64,000 nt of DNA from JAGRAX01 sp041391365 (GTDB lineage Bacteria; Bdellovibrionota_G; JALEGL01; JAGRMV01): positions 124,001 to 188,000 of the forward strand of contig JAWKOC010000002.1 in the NCBI GenBank assembly GCA_041391365.1, written 5' to 3'. Numbering within the stretch: the first letter of the stretch is position 1; every line of letters begins with the position of its first letter. The translations under genes were made by a program, and so were the position numbers. The notes below the pieces were generated by a model that worked only from the letters and a program-made list of their open reading frames with translations, was not told where the DNA came from and made no database searches. Shown here piece by piece: positions 24,224 through 33,358 of the stretch.

Positions 24224-25120
24224 CTATACGTGATCGGTGACAAAGCTCTCATCGTGATCGGGAAATGGTTCCGTATGAATGAGAACATCTTGCAATCCGG
24301 GGTAGGCTTGTTTTAGCTCTTCTTCAATCTTATGCACCAGGCGATGAGCCGTGGCCGTGTCCATTTTTGCATCGATTTGAATGTGAAAATCCAAAAAAGC
24401 ATAATCCTGGCTTCCTCGTGTTCGGATGTGGTGGCATCCGATGACTTTTGGATTTTCAAGCACCATTCGTTTGATGGTTTCAACATCCAAAAAAGCCGCA
24501 TCCGAAAGCACCAAGGTGTTTTCTTTGAGCAGGGCAAATGCATGATATCCAAAGTACGCGGCGATGATCAGTGAAAAAACAGTGTCTACAATTTGCAAAT
24601 TGTATTTGATGGCCACCAGAGAAATGAGCACCGTGGTCGAAACCCAAAAGTCGCTGGAGGTATGAAGTGCATCGGCCAAAAGAATTCGACTGTCGAGCTC
24701 TTTGCCTTTGCGAGATTCATATTTGGAAAGAAGCAAGTTGATGGCCATGGTCACCACCACAATCACCACACCCGAAACATGAAATCGACTGACTTGAGGA
24801 TCAATCAATCGATGGACTGCCATTTTTAACACTTCCCAGCTGCTGATGGCGATGAATCCTCCAATGCCCAGTGTGGCGAGAGTTTCAAATTTGGAGTGTC
24901 CGTAGTGATGGTTTTCGTCAGAAGGACGATGCGCATATTCGATGGAGATGTATCCCATCACACTGGAGGCGCTGTCCATCAGGGAGTGAATGCCATCGAC
25001 GATCATGGTCAAGGTTCCTGTAAGAAGTCCATAGGAAAGTTTTGCCACGCATACCAAAATGTTGAGTGCCAATGCACGGCCCAAAACTTTTTTTACTTCT
25101 TGCGTGTTTTTTTCTTCCAT
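24224..25120 (-). CDS. Cation diffusion facilitator (CDF) metal exporter
   Basis: A 298-residue CDF transporter, a metal/proton antiporter that exports Zn, Fe, Mn or Co. Six membrane helices are visible. The metal site on helix 2 reads TMIVDGIHSLMDSASS (D-x2-H-x3-D) and helix 5 carries LLADALHTSSDF (HxxxD). The cytoplasmic C-terminal domain with CHHIRTRGSQDYAFLDFHIQ has the usual dimerising ferredoxin-like fold. The DxxHxxxD and HxxxD sets fit several metals; substrate cannot be fixed. The start at 25120 is eight bases after the pyk stop, so the two genes are co-transcribed. Confidence 0.92.
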   Translation of the reverse strand: MEEKNTQEVKKVLGRALALNILVCVAKLSYGLLTGTLTMIVDGIHSLMDSASSVMGYISIEYAHRPSDENHHYGHSKFETLATLGIGGFIAISSWEVLKMAVHRLIDPQVSRFHVSGVVIVVVTMAINLLLSKYESRKGKELDSRILLADALHTSSDFWVSTTVLISLVAIKYNLQIVDTVFSLIIAAYFGYHAFALLKENTLVLSDAAFLDVETIKRMVLENPKVIGCHHIRTRGSQDYAFLDFHIQIDAKMDTATAHRLVHKIEEELKQAYPGLQDVLIHTEPFPDHDESFVTDHV

Positions 25121-25127
25121 CAGAAAC

Positions 25128-26558
25128 CTACAGCGTGTCACCCAGGCGATGGATCTTGACCATGTTGGTGGCTCCCGAGGATAGTCCTGTTCCGGCGACC
25201 ATGATGACTTTTTGTCCTTTTCGCAGAGAAGTGTTTTGCATCAAACATGCATCTCCGTTTTTGATCATGTCTTCGACATCGGTTCCCTTGGAATTGATCA
25301 AAGCATGAATGTTCCATCCCAAGCTCAATTTTTGAACACTTTCTTTTTTGGGTGTCAGAGCATAGATGCGCAATTTGGGTCTGAGTTTGGAAAGCTTCAA
25401 TGCCGTGGTTCCACTCTCCGTATAGGTCACGATGGCATGGAGATCTGAATGCTCAGAGATTGTTTTTACGGCGTGTAACAAAGCATCACTGTCGTTGAGA
25501 TAGCTGATGCGATCGTTTTCAAATCGATAAAAGGAAGACTGTTCAGCATTTTCAATGATGGACACCATGGTTTCGATGGATTTGATCGGGTATTCTCCCA
25601 TCGCAGTTTCACCGGAAAGCATCAAGGCATCGGTTCCATCCCACACGGCGTTGGCCACATCGCTGGCTTCTGCGCGAGTAGGACGAGGGTTGAAAGTCAT
25701 GGAGTCGAGCATTTGTGTGGCTGTGATCACGGGCACAGATTTTTTCATGGAGTGATCAATGATTTGTTTTTGCACGACAGGAAGTTGTTCGATCGGAAGT
25801 TCAACGCCCAAATCTCCTCGTGCGATCATCAAAAAATCTGTCACATCCAAAATGTTTTCCAAATCGTCCACTGCTTGAGGTTTTTCGATTTTTGCAATGA
25901 TGGGGAGAACTCTTCCTTTGTTTTTCATCCATTTTTGCGCATGCCGAATGTCACTGGCTTTTTGAATGAAAGAAAGAGCAACGTAGTCAATGTCCTGTCG
26001 AACCACGTGAGAAAGAATTTCTCGATCTCTTTTGGTGAAAGGAGAAATGGGAATGTATCGACCGGGAATATTGATACCTTTGAGTTGTCGCAGTTCACCT
26101 CCGACAACAACTTCACAAAATATATCTTTGTCTTTGACTTTGGTGACCCGGAGCTCGAACAGTCCGTCGGCCAACAAAATTTGGTCGTCTTTTTTTACGA
26201 TCGAAGGAAGCTGAGCAAATCCAAGAGGAATTTCTTCGCTAGACCCTGGAACTTTACGGGCGGTCAATATGCATTGAGAGTTTCGTTTGAGATAAACGGG
26301 ATCTGAATGTGCAAAACTTCCAATGCGTAGTTTGGGTCCTGGCATATCGGCCAAGATTCCAATGGGGCGTTTCATTTTTGTGGAGAGTTCTCGAATTTGT
26401 TGGATCACTCCGATGTGTGCATCGATACTGCCATGGGAAAAATTCAAGCGAAACACGTCCACGCCGGCTTCGATGGCCTTTTTCATTTTTGGAGTGGTAT
26501 TGATGGAAGGGCCAAGGGTGGCAATGATCTTGGCTCGTTTTGGCAATGAGGGTTTCAT
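25128..26558 (-). CDS. pyk: Pyruvate kinase
   Basis: A 476-residue pyruvate kinase making ATP and pyruvate from phosphoenolpyruvate. Family landmarks are intact: KIIATLGPSINTTPKM at the start, VDVFRLNFSHGS, the active-site segment PIIAKIEKPQAVDDLENIL, MIARGDLGVELP, and VITATQMLDSMTFNPRPTRAEASDVANAVWDGTD (split here as two motifs) ahead of MLSGETAMGEYP. The C-terminal allosteric domain (residues ~350-476) is complete and ends in VAGTGLSSGATNMVKIHRLG. The ATG at 26558 fits the family start. It lies between the SDR gene (61 bases) and the CDF gene. Confidence 0.96.
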   Translation of the reverse strand: MKPSLPKRAKIIATLGPSINTTPKMKKAIEAGVDVFRLNFSHGSIDAHIGVIQQIRELSTKMKRPIGILADMPGPKLRIGSFAHSDPVYLKRNSQCILTARKVPGSSEEIPLGFAQLPSIVKKDDQILLADGLFELRVTKVKDKDIFCEVVVGGELRQLKGINIPGRYIPISPFTKRDREILSHVVRQDIDYVALSFIQKASDIRHAQKWMKNKGRVLPIIAKIEKPQAVDDLENILDVTDFLMIARGDLGVELPIEQLPVVQKQIIDHSMKKSVPVITATQMLDSMTFNPRPTRAEASDVANAVWDGTDALMLSGETAMGEYPIKSIETMVSIIENAEQSSFYRFENDRISYLNDSDALLHAVKTISEHSDLHAIVTYTESGTTALKLSKLRPKLRIYALTPKKESVQKLSLGWNIHALINSKGTDVEDMIKNGDACLMQNTSLRKGQKVIMVAGTGLSSGATNMVKIHRLGDTL

Positions 26559-26619
26559 GAAGTGATTTCTTTTTACCGTGTTTGGTGTGGATTGACAATG
26601 AAGTCGTGGAAAGTCTTTT

Positions 26620-27423
26620 TTATTCTTTGGGACTGAGGTGAGATCGAAAGTAATGATCCACAATACGATCACAGAAGCCTGGACATAGTCGATTGATCCA
26701 GACCAGAGCGATTCCAGCTCCGGTAAACAGCACCCTTTTGCAATTTTTTTCGATGGCTTTTCGAATGCTCTTGGCCACTTTTTTGGGGTCCATTCCGTGT
26801 CGTGAAGAAATGGGAGGGTGAAATTGGTTTTTTTTCGCATTGGTTTGAAAGTCAGTCTGTGTCAGTCCTGGGCAGATCAGGCTGACGCCAATTCCATAGG
26901 GAGCCACTTCACTGCGCAAACTTTCGGTCAAGGCATTGAGTGCAAATTTGGTCATGCTGTACGCAGAAAAAAAAGGAATGGATCGATGAGACAAAATGGT
27001 CGATACATTCACGATGTGGCCTCGACCCGCTTTTTTCATGCTTGGAAGTACAGATTGTGTGCACCAAAGAGCTCCGTAGAGATTCGTGTCAAAAATCCGA
27101 TGGAGATCTTCTGTGGATAGATCTTCGACTTTGCTGTAGTGACCATATCCAGCATTGTTGATCAACACATCAATGCGGCCCATTTCGTTAACAATGGTTT
27201 CCAGCACCGCTTTGCATGCTTCTTGGTTGGAAACGTCGCATACCTTGGTATAGGTTTTTGCTCCCAGGGCTTCGCACTCTTGTTTGGTTTTTTCAAGATC
27301 TGAGGCATTTCGAGCCAGAAGAATCAATGTGCATCCAAGAGGAGCCAGTTCAAGTGCACAAGCCTTTCCAATTCCCTTGGAACCTCCCGTGATGACAATG
27401 ACCGACTGCTCGTGGAGTTTCAC
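26620..27423 (-). CDS. Short-chain dehydrogenase/reductase
   Basis: A 267-residue classical SDR. It has the cofactor loop VITGGSKGIGKACALEL, the NNAG motif (DVLINNAGYGHYS), the catalytic Ser in NVSTILSHRSIPFFSAYS and the YxxxK pair in AYSMTKFALNALTESLRSE. An Arg after the second strand (LLARNASDLEKT) hints at NADPH preference. After the core, residues 225-267 form a helical tail (KNCKRVLFTGAGIALVWINR) that may sit at the membrane. The substrate is unknown. It follows the redoxin gene by six bases on the same strand, so they form an operon. Confidence 0.9.
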   Translation of the reverse strand: MKLHEQSVIVITGGSKGIGKACALELAPLGCTLILLARNASDLEKTKQECEALGAKTYTKVCDVSNQEACKAVLETIVNEMGRIDVLINNAGYGHYSKVEDLSTEDLHRIFDTNLYGALWCTQSVLPSMKKAGRGHIVNVSTILSHRSIPFFSAYSMTKFALNALTESLRSEVAPYGIGVSLICPGLTQTDFQTNAKKNQFHPPISSRHGMDPKKVAKSIRKAIEKNCKRVLFTGAGIALVWINRLCPGFCDRIVDHYFRSHLSPKE

Positions 27424-27429
27424 AAAACC

Positions 27430-28143
27430 TTACAAAAGAGGAGCCGTGGCCTCGGTCAGGCTCGCCTGTGTTTTGGTTTTCTTTGGATCTTGCTTGATGG
27501 TGCAACCATATTGTCGCTCATAAGGTGTGCTTACAGTTTTTCCTTCTTTGGCTTCTTGATAGGCAGCTTCAACAAAATTTTTCGCTCCCTTGACAGAATC
27601 GTGGTTGAACTGTCTTTTGTCGTCGATGGCTCCGTGATAGAGGAGTTTTCCCTCTGGGCTGATCAAGAACATGTGGGGCGTAGTGATGGCTTTGAATGCT
27701 TCAAAAGCCACTCCCTCTGCATCGAGCAGAATGATGGAATCTTTGATGCCGCGTTTTTCCATGATTTTTTGTGCTGCTTCTTTGTCTGCGATGTACCCTT
27801 GAGATCCTTCTTGTGAAGAAGCGACGGTGTACCAAGCGGCTCCATCTTCCGTGAATTTTTTCTGCAATCGTTGCATGTTTCCCGTGGCGTAGTGTTTGTC
27901 GACAAAGGGACATTCGTTGTTGAACCATTCCAACACAACATATTGGCCAGGTTGTTTGTCGGTCTTCCAATGCGAAGACAAGGTATGCTCTTTTCCATCG
28001 CTGCCTTTGAGAGTGAAATCTGGAACTTGTTTTCCAATGGCAACTTCAATTTTGGGTTGGGCGGAATCTTGAGCCATGGCCAAGGGTGCGAGCAGCATGG
28101 ATGCAGTGCAGGCCAAAGCCACCGAAAAATGTCGTGTGTTCAT
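27430..28143 (-). CDS. Exported AhpC/TSA-like redoxin, thioredoxin fold
   Basis: A 237-residue periplasmic protein. Residues 1-24 form a signal peptide (TASMLLAPLAMA). The thioredoxin-like domain starts at KQVPDFTLKGSDGKEHTLSS, continues with YVVLEWFNNECPFVDKHY, and ends with ITTPHMFLISPEGKLLYHGA, where the cis-proline follows two Thr. NNECPFV has a single Cys where TlpA and thioredoxin have CxxC, so a disulfide reductase role is unlikely; it fits one-Cys thiol peroxidase-like or carrier proteins common in exported redoxin families. A second Cys lies near the C-terminus (QYGCTIKQ). It follows dsbD by 45 bases. Confidence 0.87.
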   Translation of the reverse strand: MNTRHFSVALACTASMLLAPLAMAQDSAQPKIEVAIGKQVPDFTLKGSDGKEHTLSSHWKTDKQPGQYVVLEWFNNECPFVDKHYATGNMQRLQKKFTEDGAAWYTVASSQEGSQGYIADKEAAQKIMEKRGIKDSIILLDAEGVAFEAFKAITTPHMFLISPEGKLLYHGAIDDKRQFNHDSVKGAKNFVEAAYQEAKEGKTVSTPYERQYGCTIKQDPKKTKTQASLTEATAPLL

Positions 28144-28188
28144 GATGTTTTTCCTTTCGTCTATGGGTTATGGGGTTCGAAAAGATCG

Positions 28189-30267
28189 TTACGATGATTC
28201 CAGGGCTTTCAACACTGAACCTTTGGTCAAAAGAGTAGGAAGAATCAGCGGACTTGTCAATGTTGGTCTGTACAATAAATAGAAAGGAACCCCCGCACGA
28301 TCAAAAGAAGCGAGAATTTGTGTGATTTCAGGGTTTTGATGTGTCCAATCAGCTTTGAGGGCCAGGACCTTTTTTTCGCGAAAGGCCTTTGCAATTTCCT
28401 CGTCGGAGAGAACCCATTTTTCATTGGCCTTACAGGTCAAACACCAATCTGCCGTGAAATCAACGAACACCGTTTCTCCCTGAGCCAGAGCTTGTTCCAA
28501 TCGTTGGGGTGAGAAAGGTTCCCACGCAATGCCTCCTTCTGTGGATGCAGCGGAGGGTTTTGCAGCTTGGCTTGGATCCGGAATGCTGGATACGATGTTT
28601 TCGCTGACAATTCCCAAAACAACCACGGATGCGAGAATGCCCACTCCTCCGAGTCTTTTATGGTTTTGGGTGTGTTTACAGATCCATAAGATCCAGATCA
28701 CCAGGATCAACGCCACCAGAGAAAGTGCCATGGCATGTAGCCCCCCCAATTTTCCAATCAGCCATACAAGCCAAACGCATGTACACAACATGGGAAACGC
28801 CATGATTTCTCGAAGCCTTTCCATCCATGAACCTGGTTTGGGTAGGTAAGAGGCCGCCTGAGGAAAAAAAGAAAACATCAAATAAGGCAAGCTCAATCCC
28901 AATCCGAGAAACAAAAAGATCAACAGAATGATCCACCAACTTTGTGAAAGCGCGAAGCCAATGGCCACTCCCATGAACGGGGCTGTACACGGAGAGGCCA
29001 CGACCGTGGTCAACACGCCCACCAAAAAATCTTTCCATGGGCCTGTGCCTCGATCGGCTCCAGAAAGAGCCGGCATCCGAAATTCAAAATATCCCAGCAG
29101 GTTCACCGCAATCAAAAAGAAAATCAATGCCAGCGCATAGACGAATCCCAGAGATTGGAGTTGGAATCCCCATCCAAGTTGAAGCCCAAGGCCACGAAGC
29201 GCAATCAGCAAAGCAGCCAAACCCAAGAAGGTGCTGATGACACCAAGACTGTAAAAAAGGTTAGAGGTTCGAATGTTTTTTGCGTCGGAGGTTCCCTGCT
29301 CCACCAAATGAATCAATTTGATCGACAACACAGGAAACACACAGGGCATCAGATTGAGAATAAGACCTCCCAAAAACGCCAATGCGAGCATCCAGATCCA
29401 ATGGGCTTTTTCGGAGGAAGAAGAAGGAGAACCATCTGCAATGGAAGAGGATTTGTGAAGATACGAAGATTCAACTTTGCCCCGATGGCGATAGGTGATC
29501 AAACCCTGGATGGCTTGTCCTTGGTGATCTTTCAATTTTTTTTCAAATCGAAACTGACTTTGTCGCGGACCTTCGCGAAACTGGCTGGGTCGAATGAAAT
29601 CACTGGGCATCGAGGAAGATGGAAAAAAATCGATGATGCTCAATCCTTCAGGATGAAAAATCGTAAGAAGAGTTTGTGAGGGACTTTCCTCGACTTCAAA
29701 AGAAATGTCGTCTTCATCGATGGGAAACTGAAATTTTTTGAAGATCGAGGGATTGCGATGGACATCCCACGATGCTTTGGAAAAATCATAAGACCACGAT
29801 GCCGATGCCGGCACACAAATGTCCATGCACACCAAGTATTGGATTCGAACGGTCAAAGTATCCTTGGAAGATGGGGTGGTGTCATAGTGAAGTGTTTTGG
29901 CAAAGAGAGTTTCTCCCTGATAACCAAACGTGATGAGATTTTGTTCTACGATTCGTTGAGGCGCTTGAAACTGTGTGCTTGTAGGCAATAAGGTTGCGGA
30001 CGATTCAAAATCAATTTGTGAGGGTGAGCCGCTCTCTCCTGAATTTTCCCAATAGGTGTGCCAATGTTTGTCCAGCTCTACAAAAACACCTACACGACTT
30101 CCAGATTCAGGAAAGGTCTCATCGACGATAAGTGTGGCTTTGGAATGGGGGGTGGAGTTTTTTGCATGGCTGGGCGTGGAAATCAAATATGTGAGAAGAA
30201 TTCCAAAACCTACGGTGAGGATTTGGCGGAAATTGGTCTTGATCAATGGCATGTATGAAAATCTCAT
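28189..30267 (-). CDS. dsbD: Thiol:disulfide interchange protein DsbD
   Basis: A 692-residue DsbD-type electron carrier that moves reducing power from cytoplasmic thioredoxin to the periplasm. All three parts are present. The N-terminal periplasmic domain (residues ~35-265) includes VCMDICVPASASW with the two Cys. The central part has about eight membrane helices, with the conserved LMPCVFPVLSIKL and SPCTAPFMGVA, the two redox Cys. The C-terminal thioredoxin domain carries WCLTC at about residues 608-612. A signal peptide precedes (GFGILLTYLISTPSHA). Partners may be the redoxin next door and other exported thiol proteins. Two starts are possible: ATG at 30267 or 30252. Confidence 0.94.
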   Translation of the reverse strand: MRFSYMPLIKTNFRQILTVGFGILLTYLISTPSHAKNSTPHSKATLIVDETFPESGSRVGVFVELDKHWHTYWENSGESGSPSQIDFESSATLLPTSTQFQAPQRIVEQNLITFGYQGETLFAKTLHYDTTPSSKDTLTVRIQYLVCMDICVPASASWSYDFSKASWDVHRNPSIFKKFQFPIDEDDISFEVEESPSQTLLTIFHPEGLSIIDFFPSSSMPSDFIRPSQFREGPRQSQFRFEKKLKDHQGQAIQGLITYRHRGKVESSYLHKSSSIADGSPSSSSEKAHWIWMLALAFLGGLILNLMPCVFPVLSIKLIHLVEQGTSDAKNIRTSNLFYSLGVISTFLGLAALLIALRGLGLQLGWGFQLQSLGFVYALALIFFLIAVNLLGYFEFRMPALSGADRGTGPWKDFLVGVLTTVVASPCTAPFMGVAIGFALSQSWWIILLIFLFLGLGLSLPYLMFSFFPQAASYLPKPGSWMERLREIMAFPMLCTCVWLVWLIGKLGGLHAMALSLVALILVIWILWICKHTQNHKRLGGVGILASVVVLGIVSENIVSSIPDPSQAAKPSAASTEGGIAWEPFSPQRLEQALAQGETVFVDFTADWCLTCKANEKWVLSDEEIAKAFREKKVLALKADWTHQNPEITQILASFDRAGVPFYLLYRPTLTSPLILPTLLTKGSVLKALESS

Positions 30268-30371
30268 GATTTTGGGGTTTTGAGTTTTGTACTCTATTCT
30301 TATCTATTCGTAGGATCATTGTATTGGGTTACAAGACATTGATCAACCTCAAGTGACAGAAGTTTAATAAA

Positions 30372-30400
30372 TTGATGCGCGTCTCGGTCTTGGGTATACA
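30372..30400 (+). promoter_or_regulatory. Sigma-70 promoter of the FabI/FabL-like gene
   Basis: TTGATG at 30372-30377 and TATACA at 30395-30400 are separated by exactly 17 bases. The predicted start of transcription is near 30407, within twelve bases of the start codon. Confidence 0.6.
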
Positions 30401-30418
30401 AGAAGCACTGTGAAAGAT

Positions 30419-31210
30419 ATGCAACGTACATTCAAAGACTTAGATCAAAAGTGGGCTCTGGTGCTCGGCGCTTCCAGTGGTTTTGGGGCTGCCATGTGTC
30501 GTGAATTGGCCCAGGCTGGGATGAACATTTGTGGGGTTCACTTGGATCGTCGATCGACGATGCCTGCCGTAGAGAAACTGATTTCTGACATTGAAGGCCA
30601 TTCCAAAGAAGCATTGTTTTTTAACATCAATGCTGCGGATCCTGAAAAGCGCGAAGAAGTGATGGATACGCTCAAAGAGAAGGGCATTCGCATCCACGTT
30701 CTCGTCCATTCCCTGGCTTTCGGCACGCTCAAACCTTATATTGATGGACAAGATGCTCTTGGACAAAAGCATATGGAAATGACCTTGGATGTGATGGCCC
30801 ACTCGCTCGTCTACTGGACACAGTCTTTGGTGTCCCACGATTGTTTTGAAAAAGGTGGTCGTGTTTTTGCCATGACCAGTGCAGGGGGGGAGCGCGTGTG
30901 GAAAACCTATGGCGCGGTGTCTGCCGCCAAAGCTGCGTTGGAATCTCACATTCGGCAGTTGGCGTTGGAGTTGGCACCTTTGCAAATCACAGCCAATTCG
31001 ATTCGAGCTGGAGTGACCGATACTCCCGCTCTTCGAAAAATTCCGGGCAATGATCATATGATCGAACTTGCCACAGCCAAAAATCCTTACGGAAGATTGA
31101 CCACTCCTGAAGATGTTGCACAGGCGGTGGTGGCGTTGAGTTTGCCTCAATGCGGATGGATCAATGGAAATGTGCTGGGCATCGATGGCGGAGAAAACAT
31201 CGTCGATTGA
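30419..31210 (+). CDS. Enoyl-ACP reductase-like SDR (FabI/FabL type)
   Basis: A 263-residue SDR. The cofactor loop is divergent (VLGASSGFGAAMCREL). The catalytic pair is Y164-x6-K171 (TYGAVSAAKAALES), the spacing of enoyl-ACP reductases FabI and FabL, not the x3 of ordinary SDRs. VLVHSLAFG matches the FabI-type substrate loop, and the tail ends GNVLGIDGGENIV, also FabI-like. It most likely reduces enoyl-ACP in fatty acid elongation, but FabI itself has about the same length, so a FabL-like or distinct family is possible. I chose ATG at 30419; GTG at 30410 would be leaderless by the promoter position. The gene is divergent from dsbD. Confidence 0.82.
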   Translation: MQRTFKDLDQKWALVLGASSGFGAAMCRELAQAGMNICGVHLDRRSTMPAVEKLISDIEGHSKEALFFNINAADPEKREEVMDTLKEKGIRIHVLVHSLAFGTLKPYIDGQDALGQKHMEMTLDVMAHSLVYWTQSLVSHDCFEKGGRVFAMTSAGGERVWKTYGAVSAAKAALESHIRQLALELAPLQITANSIRAGVTDTPALRKIPGNDHMIELATAKNPYGRLTTPEDVAQAVVALSLPQCGWINGNVLGIDGGENIVD

Positions 31211-31266
31211 TGTTTTTTTTGTGTGAGGCAATGTCCAAACAAGATCAAACAGATATTTAAGGAGAG

Positions 31267-31746
31267 ATGACCGCGATGGAAAAAGTACCCATGACCGTAG
31301 AAGGAAAACAGAAAGTTCTTGATGAGATTGATCATCTCAAAAAAGTGGAACGCCCCAAGGTAAGCAAAGAAATTGAGGAAGCTCGAGCTCACGGGGATTT
31401 GAGTGAGAATGCAGAGTACCACGCTGCCCGTGAAAAACAGGGACTCAATGAGGCGCGACTTCGTTTTTTGGAAGATCACATTGCAAGAGCGGAAGTGATT
31501 TCTCCCGACCAAATCAAAACGGATCGGGTGATGTTTGGAGTGACCGTAAAAATTTATGATGAATCTGCCGATGCAGAAAAAACCTATCGCATTGTTGGAG
31601 AATTGGAGTCGGACATTGATCGAGGTCTTCTCTCTGTTGTGTCACCCATTGCCAGGGCGCTCATCGGGAAAGAAGAAGGAGATGTTGTCACGGTTCAAAC
31701 TCCCGGCGGAGCCAAGGAGTTTGAAGTTCTGGAGATCAGCAAATAG
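31267..31746 (+). CDS. greA: Transcription elongation factor GreA
   Basis: A 159-residue GreA, which binds the secondary channel of RNA polymerase and stimulates cleavage of backtracked RNA. The N-terminal coiled coil contains the tip acidic pair (EEARAHGDLSENAEYHAARE, with D and E at the loop). The C-terminal FKBP-like domain follows (VKIYDESADAEKTYRIVGEL, SPIARALIGKEEGDVV). The ATG at 31267 is two bases from AAGGAGAG, and an ATG at 31276 gives better spacing, so the first three residues are uncertain. The proline dehydrogenase gene begins one base after the stop. Confidence 0.95.
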   Translation: MTAMEKVPMTVEGKQKVLDEIDHLKKVERPKVSKEIEEARAHGDLSENAEYHAAREKQGLNEARLRFLEDHIARAEVISPDQIKTDRVMFGVTVKIYDESADAEKTYRIVGELESDIDRGLLSVVSPIARALIGKEEGDVVTVQTPGGAKEFEVLEISK

Positions 31747-31747
31747 T

Positions 31748-32590
31748 ATGCTTGAGTTCGTGGCCAAAAGATTTGTTGCTGGTCAAAACGCAGATCAAGC
31801 TCTGATCAATGTTGCAAGCCTCTACGAGGATTCGATTCTTTCTACCCTGGATGTTCTCGGGGAAAATGTTTCTTCCGAGGGAGATGTTGCTCAGGCCATT
31901 TCGGAATATCGAAATCTATTTGAAAAAATTTCAAACACAGGTTTTCAATCCAGCGTTTCCATCAAGCTCACTCAACTGGGATTGGATCTTGGACAAGAAT
32001 TTTGCCAATCCAAACTCAGAGAGATTCTTGAAATGGCAGCGCCGAAAAATATTTTTGTGCGCATTGATATGGAATCTTCCGAATACACGCAGCGAACGAT
32101 CGATATTTTTTTGTCGTTGCGATCGGAGTTTCCTCTTCTGGGAATTGTTCTGCAGGCCTACTTGCACAGATCATTGAAAGATGCGCAGCTGATGGCCAGC
32201 TTGAACGCGCCGGTTCGTGTGTGCAAGGGTGCCTACAAAGAACCCTCATCGGTTGCTCTGCAAAACATGGAAGACATTCGAAGTCAGTACAAAAAAATGG
32301 TGGAGCTGCTTCTCGTTTCGGGCACGCAAGTAGCCTTGGCCACGCATGATGATGAATTGATCGAGTGGGCCAAAAGCCTCCTCAAAAGAGAACCCCTGTG
32401 GGCGCAGCAACTGGAATTTCAAATGCTCTATGGTTTGCGACGACAAAAAGCCAAGGAGCTGGCTCGCATGGGATATCGAATGCGCGCATATGTTCCCTAT
32501 GGAAAATCATGGTTCCCTTATTTCTATCGACGATTGAGAGAACGAAAAGAAAACATTCTCTTTGTCCTCAAGGGCATGGTTCAAGATTAA
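31748..32590 (+). CDS. Monofunctional proline dehydrogenase
   Basis: A 280-residue FAD-dependent proline dehydrogenase, which oxidises proline to pyrroline-5-carboxylate and passes electrons to the quinone pool. The family markers are in order: VRIDMESSEYT, QAYLHRSLKDA, VRVCKGAYKEPSS, VALATHDDEL, EFQMLYGLR and the substrate-binding MRAYVPYGKSW with YFYRRLRERKEN at the end (the two Arg residues). It is the short PRODH domain only; there is no fused P5C dehydrogenase. It starts one base after greA, so the two genes are co-transcribed. Confidence 0.93.
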   Translation: MLEFVAKRFVAGQNADQALINVASLYEDSILSTLDVLGENVSSEGDVAQAISEYRNLFEKISNTGFQSSVSIKLTQLGLDLGQEFCQSKLREILEMAAPKNIFVRIDMESSEYTQRTIDIFLSLRSEFPLLGIVLQAYLHRSLKDAQLMASLNAPVRVCKGAYKEPSSVALQNMEDIRSQYKKMVELLLVSGTQVALATHDDELIEWAKSLLKREPLWAQQLEFQMLYGLRRQKAKELARMGYRMRAYVPYGKSWFPYFYRRLRERKENILFVLKGMVQD

Positions 32591-32683
32591 TGTAAGCAGA
32601 CGCAAGGATTTCATTTCGCATCCTCAATGGAATGCATGCGCACGTTGTGCAAGGTTTGATGATCTTCGTGATGAAAAAAAAGT

Positions 32684-33358
32684 TTAATCGGTGACTTTTT
32701 TGGTTCCAGCAATGTAGGGCTCTTCTGTCGGAAGTCCAGATCCCGTGTTGTAAGGCAAGATCACGACCATTTGAGAGGCCTGTTGTTTTCCGTCAGCTCC
32801 GGTCGCCACCGAGTTGATCAAGTATACGGCATAGGCGCTGCCAGCGGCGGCCATGGCTGGATCTGGGTGGGGGTAGTCGTCCTTGCGGACCACGATCACC
32901 TGAGCGTCCATTGTGCTCAATCCCATGAAATTGCAAATGACATTGGTGTCGGTGATGATGATGTCCAGATCTTTGTAGGGATCAAATGCGATCGTGTCAC
33001 ACTCTTTGTTTGCGCCGCCCACGGAGCTTTCAGGTTGAAGCGTTCCCAACAAAAAACTGGAGTCTTTGGCATTGTAGTCTCCTCCAATGACTTTTGGATC
33101 GTCGTCGTTGAATTCAGGTACTTTGTCGTTGGTTGCTCCGCCCCCAAAATTGACGATGGATCGAATGCGTTGAAAAGCTTTTTGCATGCCCTCTTCGGAC
33201 TGATGCGCCAGTGCAGTTGTCGTGCGGCGGCTTCCCGCACGTTTGAGTTTTAACGTGGAGGAGTTGATCCCCCAAATCCCAATGGCGGTCGCCACCACCA
33301 GAATCATCATCAGCAGCAATACGGCAAAACCCCCGCGTTTGGATCGAAGATGCATCAT
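32684..33358 (-). CDS. Type IV pilin-like protein with N-terminal transmembrane helix (PilX-like)
   Basis: A 224-residue protein with a short basic start (MMHLRSKRGGFAV) and a hydrophobic helix (VLLLMMILVVATAIGIWGI), then NSSTLKLKRAGSRRTTTALA and an Ala/Gln helix. GGFAVLLLMMI resembles the prepilin peptidase site region G-F-x-L, but the residue after the Gly pair is F and there is no Glu at position 5, which fits PilX/PilV-type minor proteins and not major pilins. The C-terminal part has a Cys pair (NKECDTIAF, NVICNFMG). It begins inside the stop of the adenosyltransferase gene (ATGA). Pilus function is inference. Confidence 0.6.
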   Translation of the reverse strand: MMHLRSKRGGFAVLLLMMILVVATAIGIWGINSSTLKLKRAGSRRTTTALAHQSEEGMQKAFQRIRSIVNFGGGATNDKVPEFNDDDPKVIGGDYNAKDSSFLLGTLQPESSVGGANKECDTIAFDPYKDLDIIITDTNVICNFMGLSTMDAQVIVVRKDDYPHPDPAMAAAGSAYAVYLINSVATGADGKQQASQMVVILPYNTGSGLPTEEPYIAGTKKVTD

